From NCBI RefSeq assembly GCF_051020955.1, contig NW_027477002.1:1-64000 (forward strand): DNA of 64,000 bases, read 5' to 3'. The DNA comes from Megalopta genalis. Taxonomy: Eukaryota > Arthropoda > Insecta > Hymenoptera > Halictidae. The notes beneath the pieces were generated by a model. The model was not told the origin of the DNA. It saw nothing but the letters and a program-made list of their open reading frames with translations, and did not search any database. Both the position numbers and the translations under genes were made by a program. Shown here piece after piece: positions 1 through 11,130 of the stretch; positions within the stretch are counted from its first letter, which is position 1, and each line of letters opens with the position of its first letter.

Positions 1-810
1 CAAATGCTTGTGATATACATTATTTAGCTACAACTGCATGCGAAACAAACGAGTTAGCTTCAAATCCATGCTATATACATGCTTTAGCTTCAAATCAATG
101 CGATGTAGAAAGTTAAGCTTCAAATCCATGCGATACACAAGATTTAGCTTCAAATCAATGCGATGTAGTAGGTTCAGCTTCAAATCCATGCGACACATAT
201 GATTTAGCTTCAAATACTTGCGATATAAGTGATATAGCTTCAAAAGCTGTAGGAACAAACGAGGTAGTTTCAATTCCATGCGAGACACATGATTTAGCTT
301 CAAATCAATGCGATGTAGAAGGTTTAGCTTCAAATTCAAGCGTAACACATGATTTAGCTTCAAATACTTGCGATATAAGTGATATAGCTTCGAATACAGG
401 CGAAACGATCGAGTTAGCTTCAAATCCATGCGAAACACATGACTCAGCTGCAAATCAATTCAATGTAGAAGGTTTAGCTTCAAATCCATGAGAAACGCAT
501 TATTTAGCTGCAAATCAGTGCGAAGTAGAAGGCTCGGGTTCAAATCAATGCAATTCAAATGGTTCATCTTCAAATACTTGTGAAAGACATGATTTAGCTT
601 CAACTGCATGCGATACACATGATTTAGCTTCAAATCAATGCGATGTAGAAGGTTTAGCTTCAAATCCATGGGAAACAAATGATTAAGCTTCAGATGCTTG
701 CGATATAAGTAATATAGCATCAAATGCATCCGAAACAAACAAGTTAGCTTCATATCCATGCGAAACAAATGATTTAACTTCAAATGCTTGCGGTATAAAT
801 GATATAGCTT

Positions 811-1200
811 CAACTGCAGGCGAAGCAAACGAGTTAGATTCAAATCCATGCGAAACACATGATGTAACTTCAGATCAATGCGAAGTAGAAGGCTTATCTG
901 CAAATCCATGCGATACAAATTGTTTAGCTTCAAATACTTGGGATATACATGATTTAGCTTCAACTGCACTCGAAACAAACGAGTTAGCTTCAAATACATG
1001 CGAAACACATGATTTAGCTTCAAATCAATGCGAAATAGAAGGCTTATCTTCAAATCCATGCGATAGAAATTGTTTAGCTTCAAATACTTGGGATATACAT
1101 GATTTAGCTTCAACTGCAGTCGATACAAACGAGTTAGCTTCAAATACATGCGAAACACATGATTTAGATTCAAAACAATGCGTATTAGAAGGCTTAGCTT
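811..1200. repeat. Clear 150-bp higher-order repeat (five units)
   Basis: Here the five-unit order B-A-B-C-D is easiest to see. Units beginning at 841, 991 and 1,141 are near-identical ('caaatacatgcgaaacaca' type), exactly 150 bp apart, and the four units between them correspond in order. The same pattern is found at about 7,228-7,617 in the second large copy and, more degenerately, through most of the window. I infer that 150 bp is an older higher-order unit from which the larger modules grew. Confidence 0.85.
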
Positions 1201-2010
1201 CAAATCCATGCGAAACGAATGATTTAGCTTTAAATACTTGCAGTATAAATGAAAGAGCTTCAAATGCAAGCGAAACAAACGATTTAGCTTCAAATCAATG
1301 CGAAATAGAAGGCTTAGCTTTAACGCCATGCGAATCGAATGATTTAGGTTCAAATACTTGCGAATATGAGGGATACAGCTTCAAATGCATGCGAAACCAA
1401 CCAGTTAGCTTCAAGTCCACGCGAAACACATGATTTAGCTTCAAATCAATGCGACACACATGATTTAGCTTCAAATCAATGCGAAGTAGAAGGCTTAGCT
1501 TCCAATCCATGCGAAACACATGGTTTAGATGCAAATCAATGCAATGTAGACGGTTTAGCTTCAAATCCATCTGAAACATATAATTTAGCTTCAGATACTT
1601 GCGATATAAGTGATATAGCGTCAAACGCAGACGAAACCAACCAGTTAGCTTCAAATCGAAGCAAAACGCATGATTTAGCTTCAAATGCAGGCGAAACAAA
1701 TGGCTTAGCTTCAACTACTTGTGATATACATGATTTAGATTCAACTGCATGCGAAACAAACGAGTTAGCTTCAAATACATGCTAAACACATGATTTAGCT
1801 TCAAACCAATGCGATGTAGAAGGTTTAGCTTCATATCCGCGCGAAACAAATGATTTACATTCAAATACTTGCGATATAAGTAATATAGCTTCAAATGCAG
1901 GAGAGACAAATGAGTTAGCTTCAAATCCACGCGAAACACATGATTCAACTTCAAATCAATACGATGTAGAATGTTTAGCTTCAAATTCAAGCGTAACACA
2001 TGATTTAGCT

Positions 2011-2040
2011 TCAGATACTTGCGAAACGCATGGTTTAGCT
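2011..2040. repeat. Chimeric unit at a 120-bp deletion junction
   Basis: In the second large copy (8,428-8,580) a type C unit, a D unit and further units lie between 'gatacttgcg' and 'aaacgcatgg'. In the first copy these two half-units are fused within one 30-bp unit and four units are missing. The breakpoint lies inside the conserved 'tgcga' core and phase is kept. This is what a single exchange between misaligned units would leave. Confidence 0.8.
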
Positions 2041-4012
2041 TGATATTCATGCGAAACAAATGGTGCTGCTTCAAATACTTGTGATATACATAATTTAGCT
2101 TCAACAGCTTGCGAAACAAAGGAGTTAGCTTCAAATCCAAATCAAACACATCAGTTAATTACAAATCTATGCGAAGTAGAAGGCTTAGCTCAAAATAAAT
2201 GCGAAACAAATAGTTTAGCTTCTAATACTTGTGATATACATGATTTAGCTTCAACTGCATGCAAAACAAACGAGTTAGCTTCAGATGCGTGCGAAACACA
2301 TGACTTAGTTTCAAATACATGCGATATAAGTGATATAGCTTCAAATCAATGCGAAGTAGAAGGCTTTGCTCCAAATCAATGCGAAACAAATGGTTTAGCT
2401 TCGAATACTGGTGATATACATGATTTAGCTTCAAATGAATGCGAAGTAGAAGCCTTATCTTCGAAACCATGCGATACAAATGATTCAGATTCAAATACTT
2501 GCGATATAAGTAATATAGTTTCAAATGCAGGCGAAACAAGCGAGTGAGCTTCAAATCGAAACCGAAACACATGATGTAGCTTTAAATTCAAGCGAAACAC
2601 ATGGTTTAGCTTCAAATTCATGCGAAGTACATGATTCAGATAAAAGGACTAGTGAGATACATGATTCAGCTCCAACTGCATGCGAAACAGACGAGTTATC
2701 TTCAAATCCAAGCGTAACACATGATTTAGCTTCAAATACTTGCGATATATATGATATAGCTTCAAATGCAGGCGACACAATCGAGTTAGCTTCAAATAAA
2801 TTCGAAACGCATGATTTAGCTCCTAATCAGTGCGATGTAGAAGGTTTAGCTTTAAATCCGCGCGAAACACACGATTTAGATTCAAATACTTGCGATATAA
2901 ATGATTTAGATTCTACTGCATGCGAAACAAACGAGTCAGCTACAAATCCAAGCGAAACACTTGATTCAGCTTCAAATCAATGCGAAGTAGAAGGCTTAGC
3001 ATCAAATACATGAGAAACAAATGATTTATCTTCAGATAATTGCGATACAAGTGATATAGCTTCAAATGAGGGCGAAACAATCGAGTTAGCTTCAAATCAA
3101 AGCCAAGTAGAAGGATTATCTTCAAATCCATGCGAAACAAATGATTTAGCTCCATATACTTGTGATATACATGATTTAGCTTCAACCGGATGCGAAACAA
3201 ACGAGTTAACTTCAAATCCAAGCGACATGCATGAATCAGCTTCAAATCAATGCGAAGTAGAAGGCTTAGCTTCAAATCCATGCGAATCGAATGGTTTACC
3301 TTCAAATACTTGCGACAATGAGTGATATAGCTTCAAATGCAGGCGAAGCAAACGTATTAGCTTCAAATCAATGCGAATCACATGATTTAGCTTCAAATCA
3401 ATGCGAAGTAGATGGCTTATCTTCAAATCCATGCGAAACAAATGATTTAGATTCAAATAATTGTGATATACATGATTCAGCTTCAAATTCATGCGGAACT
3501 AATGATTTAGCTTCAAATACTTAAGATATAAATGATTTAGCTACAACTGGAAGCGAAACAAACGAGTTTGCTTCGAGTCCATGCGAAACACAAGATTTAG
3601 CTTCAAATCAAGGCGGTGTAGAAGATTTAGCTTTAAATGCATGCGAAACACATGATTTAGCTTCAAATCAATGCGGATTAGAGGGTTTAGCTCCAAATGC
3701 ATGCGAATCACCATGATTTAGCTTCAAATCAATGCGAAGTAGAAGGTTTAGCTTCAAATCCATAAGAAACAAATGATATACCATCAAATACTTGCGAGAT
3801 AAATGATTTAGCTTCAACTGGATGCGAAACAAGCGAGTCAGCTTCAAATCCATGCGAATCAAATGGTTTAGCTTCAAATACTTCTGATATACATGATTTA
3901 GCTACAACTGCATGCCAAACAAACGATTTAGCTTTAAATCCATGCGAATCAAATGGTTTAGCTTCAAATACTTGTGATATACATGATATAGATTCAACTG
4001 CATGCGAAACAA

Positions 4013-4682
4013 ACGAGTTAGCTTCAAATCCAAGCAAAACACATGATTTAGCTTCAAATCAATGCGAAATAGAAGCCTTAGCATCAAATCCATGCGACAC
4101 AAATTATTTAGCTTCATATACATGTGATACAAGTGATATAGCTTCAAATGCAGGCGAAACACACGAGTGAGCTTTAAATCCAAGCGTAACACATGATTTA
4201 ACTTCAAATCAATGGGAAGTAGAAGGCTTAGCATCAAATTCATGCAACACAAATCATTTAGCTTCTTATACTTGCGATATAAGTGATATAGCTTCAAATG
4301 CAGGCTAAACAAACGAGTGATCCTCAAATCCAAGCGTAAGACATGATTTAACTTCAAATCAATGGGAAGTAGAAGATGTACCTCCAAATCTATGCGATAC
4401 AAATGGTTCAGCTTCAAATACTTGTGATATACATGATTTAGCTTCAACTGCATGCGAAACAAACGAGTTAGCTTCAAATCCAAGCGAAACACATGATTTA
4501 AATTCAAATCAATGCGAAGTAGAAGATTTAGGTTCAAATACATGCGAAACGAATGGTTCAGCTTCAAATACTTGTGATATACATGATTTACCTTCAACTG
4601 CATGCGAAACAAATGAGTTAGCTTCAAATGAATGCGAAGTGTGAGGTTTATCTTCAAATCCATGCGAAACACATGATTTAGC
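4013..4682. repeat. Copy of part of the 300-bp domain
   Basis: From about 4,025 the sequence matches 11,701 onward (offset 7,676 bp) up to about 4,300, then with an offset of 7,826 bp to about 4,675. The step is exactly 150 bp, one five-unit higher-order repeat, which the 12.0-kb copy has in addition. Shared rare variants include 'gaagccttagcatc', 'gaagatgtacctcc' and 'gcgaagtgtgaggt'. Confidence 0.88.
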
Positions 4683-5190
4683 TGCAAATCAATGCGATGT
4701 AGATGGTATAGCTTCAAATCAACGCGAAACAAATGATTTAGCTTCAAACACTTGGGATATAATTGATATAGCTTCAAATGCAGACGAATCAAATGAGTTA
4801 GCTTCAAAATCCACGCGATACACATGATGTAGCTTCAAATCCGTGCGAAGTAGAAGGATTAGCTTCAAATCCATGCGGAACAAACGATTGAGCTTCAAAG
4901 ACTTCGGATATAGCTTCATCTGCATGCGAAACAAACGAGTTAGCTTCAAGTCCATGCGAAACACATGATTTAGCTGCAAATCAATGCGATGTAGAAGGTT
5001 TAGCTTCAAATCCATGCGAAACACATGATTTAGCTGCAAATCAACTCGAAGTACAAGGCTCAGATTCAAATCCATGCGACACAAATGATTTAGCTTCAGA
5101 TACTTGTGATATAAGTGATACAGCTTCAAATGCAGGGGAAACGAACGAGTTAGCTTCAAATCCATGCGAGACACATGATTTAGCTTCTAA
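4683..5190. repeat. Divergent block shared with 35.15-35.65 kb
   Basis: This block and about 35,153-35,655 share rare features: 'agatggtata', an unusual type C unit 'acttgggatataattgat', a 21-bp short unit at 4,893-4,913 ('acttcggatatag'), and 'caactcgaagtacaaggct'. They lie some 30.5 kb apart in the same order. The copy at 35 kb has additional one-base indels. A +1 block sits at about 4,783 in the variant form 'gacgaatcaaatgag'. Confidence 0.85.
4893..4913. repeat. Short 21-bp unit (-9 bp)
   Basis: Between 'agcttcaaag' and the next 'agcttcatct' only 21 bp separate the conserved cores instead of 30. Unit phase downstream is changed by nine bases. The same short unit, with one added A, is present at 35,361-35,382, so the deletion predates the duplication of this block. 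Confidence 0.85.
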
Positions 5191-5284
5191 TCAATGCGAT
5201 GTAGAAGGTTTAGCTTCAAATCCACGCGAAACAAATGATTTAGCTTCAAACACTTGGGGTATAAGTGATATAGCTTCAAATGCA

Positions 5285-6057
5285 GACTAATCAAACGAGT
5301 TAGCTTAAAAATCCACGCGATACACATGATTTATCTTCAAACACTTGCGATATAAGTGATGTAGATTCAACTGCAGGCAAAACGAACGAGTTAGCTTCAA
5401 ATCCATGCGAAACACATGATATAGCTGCTAATCAATGTGATGTGGAAGGTTTAGCTTCAAATCCATGCGATACACAAGATTTAGCTTCCAATCAATGCGA
5501 TGTAGAAGGTTCAGCTTCAAATCCATGCGACACATATGATTTAGCTTCAAATACTTGCGATATAAGTGATATAGCTTCAAAAGCTGTAGGAACAAACGAG
5601 GTAGTTTCAATTCCATGCGAGACACATGATTTAGCTTCAAATCAATGCGATGTAGAAGGTTTAGCTTCAAATTCAAGCGTAACACATGATTTAGCTTCAA
5701 TTACTTGCGATATAAGTGATATAGCTTCGAATACAGGCGAAACGATCGAGTTAGCTTCAAGTCCATGCGAAACACAAGATTTAGCTTCAAATCAATGCGA
5801 TGTAGAAGGTTCAGCTTCAAATCCATGCGACACATATGATTTAGCTTCAAATACTTGCGATATAAGTGATATAGCTTCAAAAGCTGTGGGAACAAACGAG
5901 ATAGCTTCAATTCCATGCGAGACACATGATTTAGCTTCAAATCAATGCGTTGTAGAAGGTTCAGCTTCAAATCCATACGAAACACATGATTTAGCTTCAA
6001 ATGAATGCGAAGTAGAAGGCTTAGCTTCAAATCCATGCAAAACAAATGGTTTAGCTA
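5285..6057. repeat. Module with 'taaaaatc' +1 block, then 300- and 720-bp internal repeats
   Basis: The left part (5,285-5,460) carries the +1 block in the form 'gttagcttaaaaatccacg', otherwise typical of 47.6 kb and 51.2-57 kb. From 5,458 the five-unit series reading DTQD, VEGS, DTYD, DISD, AVGTNE begins. It recurs at 5,758 (300 bp on), at 6,178 (720 bp on) and at 121 in the first large copy. The subfamily is marked by 'gctgtaggaacaaacgagg'. Confidence 0.82.
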
Positions 6058-9000
6058 CAAATGCTTGTGATATACATTATTTAGCTACAACTGCATGCGA
6101 AACAAACGAGTTAGCTTCAAATCCATGCTATATACATGCTTTAGCTTCAAATCAATGCGATGTAGAAAGTTAAGCTTCAAATCCATGCGATACACAAGAT
6201 TTAGCTTCAAATCAATGCGATGTAGTAGGTTCAGCTTCAAATCCATGCGACACATATGATTTAGCTTCAAATACTTGCGATATAAGTGATATAGCTTCAA
6301 AAGCTGTAGGAACAAACGAGGTAGTTTCAATTCCATGCGAGACACATGATTTAGCTTCAAATCAATGCGATGTAGAAGGTTTAGCTTCAAATTCAAGCGT
6401 AACACATGATTTAGCTTCAAATACTTGCGATATAAGTGATATAGCTTCGAATACAGGCGAAACGATCGAGTTAGCTTCAAATCCATGCGAAACACATGAC
6501 TCAGCTGCAAATCAATTCAATGTAGAAGGTTTAGCTTCAAATCCATGAGAAACACATTACTTAGCTGCAAATCAGTGCGAAGTAGAAGGCTCGGGTTCAA
6601 ATCAATGCAATTCAAATGGTTCATCTTCAAATACTTGTGAAAGACATGATTTAGCTTCAACTGCATGCGATACACATGATTTAGCTTCAAATCAATGCGA
6701 TGTAGAAGGTTTAGCTTCAAATCCATGCAAAACACGTGATTTATCTTGCAATTAATGCGAAGTAAAAGGCTTATCTTCAAATCCATGCGAATCAAATGGT
6801 TTAGCCACAAATCCTTGTGATATACGTTATTTAGATTTAACTGCATGTTAAACGAACGAGTTAGCTTCAAATCCATGCGAAGCACATGATTTAGCTTCAA
6901 ATCAACTCGATGTACAAGGCTTAGATTCAAATCCATGCGAAACAAATGGTTTAGCTAGAACTAATTGTGATATACGTAATTTAGATTTAACTGCATGCGC
7001 AACGAACGAGTTAGTTTCAAATCCATGCGAAACACATGATTTAGCTGCAAATCAATGCGATGTAGAAGGTTTAGCTTCAAATCCATGGGAAACAAATGAT
7101 TAAGCTTCAGATGCTTGCGATATAAGTGATATAGCATCAAATGCATCCGAAACAAACAAGTTAGCTTCATATCCATGCGAAACAAATGATTTACCTTCAA
7201 ATGCTTGCGGTATAAATGATATAGCTTCAACTGCAGGCGAAGCAAACGAGTTAGATTCAAATCCATGCGAAACACATGATGTAACTTCAGATCAATGCGA
7301 AGTAGAAGGCTTATCTGCAAATCCATGCGATACAAATTGTTTAGCTTCAAATACTTGGGATATACATGATTTAGCTTCAACTGCACTCGAAACAAACGAG
7401 TTAGCTTCAAATACATGCGAAACACATGATTTAGCTTCAAATCAATGCGAAATAGAAGGCTTATCTTCAAATCCATGCGATAGAAATTGTTTAGCTTCAA
7501 ATACTTGGGATATACATGATTTAGCTTCAACTGCACTCGATACAAACGAGTTAGCTTCAAATACATGCGAAACACATGATTTAGATTCAAAACAATGCGT
7601 ATTAGAAGGCTTAGCTTCAAATCCATGCGAAACGAATGATTTAGCTTTAAATACTTGCAGTATAAATGAAAGAGCTTCAAATGCAAGCGAAACAAACGAT
7701 TTAGCTTCAAATCAATGCGAAATAGAAGGCTTAGCTTTAACGCCATGCGAATCGAATGATTTAGGTTCAAATACTTGCGAATATGAGGGATACAGCTTCA
7801 AATGCATGCGAAACCAACCAGTTAGCTTCAAGTCCACGCGAAACACATGATTTAGCTTCAAATCAATGCGACACACATGATTTAGCTTCAAATCAATGCG
7901 AAGTAGAAGGCTTAGCTTCCAATCCATGCGAAACACATGGTTTAGATGCAAATCAATGCAATGTAGACGGTTTAGCTTCAAATCCGTCTGAAACATATAA
8001 TTTAGCTTCAGATACTTGCGATATAAGTGATATAGCGTCAAACGCAGACGAAACCAACCAGTTAGCTTCAAATCGAAGCAAAACGCATGATTTAGCTTCA
8101 AATGCAGGCGAAACAAATGGCTTAGCTTCAACTACTTGTGATATACATGATTTAGATTCAACTGCATGCGAAACAAACGAGTTAGCTTCAAATACATGCT
8201 AAACACATGATTTAGCTTCAAACCAATGCGATGTAGAAGGTTTAGCTTCATATCCGCGCGAAACAAATGATTTACATTCAAATACTTGCGATATAAGTAA
8301 TATAGCTTCAAATGCAGGAGAGACAAATGAGTTAGCTTCAAATCCACGCGAAACACATGATTCAACTTCAAATCAATACGATGTAGAATGTTTAGCTTCA
8401 AATTCAAGCGTAACACATGATTTAGCTTCAGATACTTGCGATATAAGTGATATAGCTTCAAATGCAGGCGAGACGAACGAGTTAGCTTCAAATCCATGCG
8501 AAACACCTTGTTTCTCTTCAAATCAATGCGAAACACGTGATTTAGCTTCAAATTCATGCGAAACGCATGGTTTAGCTTGATATTCATGCGAAACAAATGG
8601 TGCTGCTTCAAATACTTGTGATATACATAATTTAGCTTCAACAGCTTGCGAAACAAAGGAGTTAGCTTCAAATCCAAATCAAACACATCAGTTAATTACA
8701 AATCTATGCGAAGTAGAAGGCTTAGCTCAAAATAAATGCGAAACAAATAGTTTAGCTTCTAATACTTGTGATATACATGATTTAGCTTCAACTGCATGCC
8801 AAACAAACGAGTTAGCTTCAAATGCGTGCGAAACACATGACTTAGTTTCAAATACATGCGATATAAGTGATATAGCTTCAAATCAATGCGAAGTAGAAGG
8901 CTTTGCTCCAAATCAATGCGAAACAAATGGTTTAGCTTCGAATACTGGTGATATACATGATTTAGCTTCAAATGAATGCGAAGTAGAAGCCTTATCTTCG

Positions 9001-10577
9001 AAACCATGCGATACAAATGATTCAGATTCAAATACTTGCGATATAAGTAATATAGTTTCAAATGCAGGCGAAACAAGCGAGTGAGCTTCAAATCGAAACC
9101 GAAACACATGATGTAGCTTTAAATTCAAGCGAAACACATGGTTTAGCTTCAAATTCATGCGAAGTACATGATTCAGATAAAAGGACTAGTGAGATACATG
9201 ATTCAGCTCCAACTGCATGCGAAACAGACGAGTTATCTTCAAATCCAAGCGTAACACATGATTTAGCTTCAAATACTTGCGATATATATGATATAGCTTC
9301 AAATGCAGGCGACACAATCGAGTTAGCTTCAAATAAATTCGAAACGCATGATTTAGCTCCTAATCAGTGCGATGTAGAAGGTTTAGCTTTAAATCCGCGC
9401 GAAACACACGATTTAGATTCAAATACTTGCGATATAAATGATTTAGATTCTACTGCATGCGAAACAAACGAGTCAGCTACAAATCCAAGCGAAACACTTG
9501 ATTCAGCTTCAAATCAATGCGAAGTAGAAGGCTTAGCATCAAATACATGAGAAACAAATGATTTATCTTCAGATAATTGCGATACAAGTGATATAGCTTC
9601 AAATGAGGGCGAAACAATCGAGTTAGCTTCAAATCAAAGCCAAGTAGAAGGATTATCTTCAAATCCATGCGAAACAAATGATTTAGCTCCATATACTTGT
9701 GATATACATGATTTAGCTTCAACCGGATGCGAAACAAACGAGTTAACTTCAAATCCAAGCGACATGCATGAATCAGCTTCAGATCAATGCGAAGTAGAAG
9801 GCTTAGCTTCAAATCCTTGCGAATCGAATGGTTTACCTTCAAATACTTGCGACAATGAGTGATATAGCTTCAAATGCAGGCGAAGCAAACGTATTAGCTT
9901 CAAATCAATGCGAATCACATGATTTAGCTTCAAATCAATGCGAATCACATGATTTAGCTTCAAATCAATGCGAAGTAGATGGCTTATCTTCAAATCCATG
10001 CGAAACAAATGATTTAGCTTCAAATAATTGTGATATACATGATTCAGCTTCAAATTCATGCGGAACTAATGATTTAGCTTCAAATACTTAAGATATAAAT
10101 GATTTAGCTACAACTGGAAGCGAAACAAACGAGTTTGCTTCGAATCCATGCGAAACACAAGATTTAGCTTCAAATCAAGGCGGTGTAGAAGATTTAGCTT
10201 TAAATGCATGCGAAACACATGATTTAGCTTCAAATCAATGCGGAATAGAGGGTTTAGCTCCAAATGCATGCGAATCACCATGATTTAGCTTCAAATCAAT
10301 GCGAAGTAGAAGGTTTAGCTTCAAATCCATAAGAAACAAATGATATACCATCAAATACTTGCGAAATAAATGATTTAGCTTCAACTGGATGCGAAACAAG
10401 CGAGTCAGCTTCAAATCCATGCGAATCAAATGGTTTAGCTTCAAATACTTCTGATATACATGATTTAGCTACAACTGCATGCCAAACAAACGATTTAGCT
10501 TTAAATCCATGCGAATCAAATGGTTTAGCTTCAAATACTTGTGATATACATGATATAGATTCAACTGCATCCGATAC
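6058..10577. repeat. Large direct repeat, second copy
   Basis: Second copy of the segment at 1-4,012. It is longer by 510 bp in total. It has twelve additional units at about 6,720-7,080, four additional units at about 8,440-8,560, and one extra unit near 9,901-9,960, where the unit reading QCESHD is present twice. The 7,712-8,690 part resembles the last 340 bases of the window as well. Similarity to the first copy stops near 10,570, where 'ctgcatccgatac' replaces 'ctgcatgcgaaac'. Confidence 0.92.
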
Positions 10578-11130
10578 AAACGAGTTAGCTTCAAAGCCAT
10601 GCAAAACGAATGATTTAGCTTCAAATACTTGTGGTATAAATGAAACAGCTTCAAATACGGGCGAAACAATCGAGTTAGCTTCAAATCAATGCCAAGTAGA
10701 AGGATTATCTTCAAATCCATGCGAAACAAATGGTTTAGCTCCATATACTTGTGATATACATGATTTAGCTTCAACCGGATGCGAAACAAACGAGTTAGCT
10801 TCAAATCCAAGAGAAAAACATGATTCAGCTTCAAATCAATGCGAAATAGAAGGCTTAGCATCAAATTCATGCAACACAAATTATTTAGCTTCTTATACTT
10901 GCGATAAAAGTGATATAGCTTCAAATGCAGGCGAAACAAACGAGTGATCTTCAAATCCAAGCGTAACACATGATTTAACTTCAAATCAATACGAAGTAGA
11001 AGATTTAGGTTCAAATACATGCGAAACAAATGGTTCAGCTACAAATACTTGTGATATACATGATTTACCTTCAACTGCATGCGAAACAAACGATTTAGCT
11101 TCACACCCAAGGGAAACACATGATTTAACT
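10578..11130. repeat. Junction block linking the large repeat to the 300-bp domain
   Basis: About 10,660-10,850 repeats the motif series of 9,612-9,800 ('caagtagaaggattatc', 'gctccatatacttg', 'caaccggatgcg') about 1,050 bp after it. The remainder resembles the 300-bp family that follows. A one-base loss near 11,132 ('acttcaatcaatgcg') shifts unit phase at the boundary. No other features are visible. Confidence 0.7.

Larger units (their letters stand above)
1..4012. repeat. Large direct repeat, first copy
   Basis: This segment is repeated at about 6,058-10,577 in the same orientation. The offset is 6,057 bp at the left end, 6,417 bp after position ~661, 6,537 bp after ~2,029 and 6,567 bp after ~3,390. 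The steps are 360, 120 and 30 bp, all whole numbers of units. Base identity is very high within each collinear stretch; rare variants such as the divergent block around 2,636-2,660 ('aaaaggactagtgagata') occur in both copies. Similarity ends near 4,010, where this copy joins a different repeat family. Its left end may continue outside the window. Confidence 0.92.

Noticed and set aside
2636..2665. Insertion of foreign sequence at 'gataaaaggactagtgaga'
   Set aside because: The stretch keeps the 30-bp phase, is flanked by ordinary half-units and is present in both large copies, so it is a diverged unit, not an insertion.
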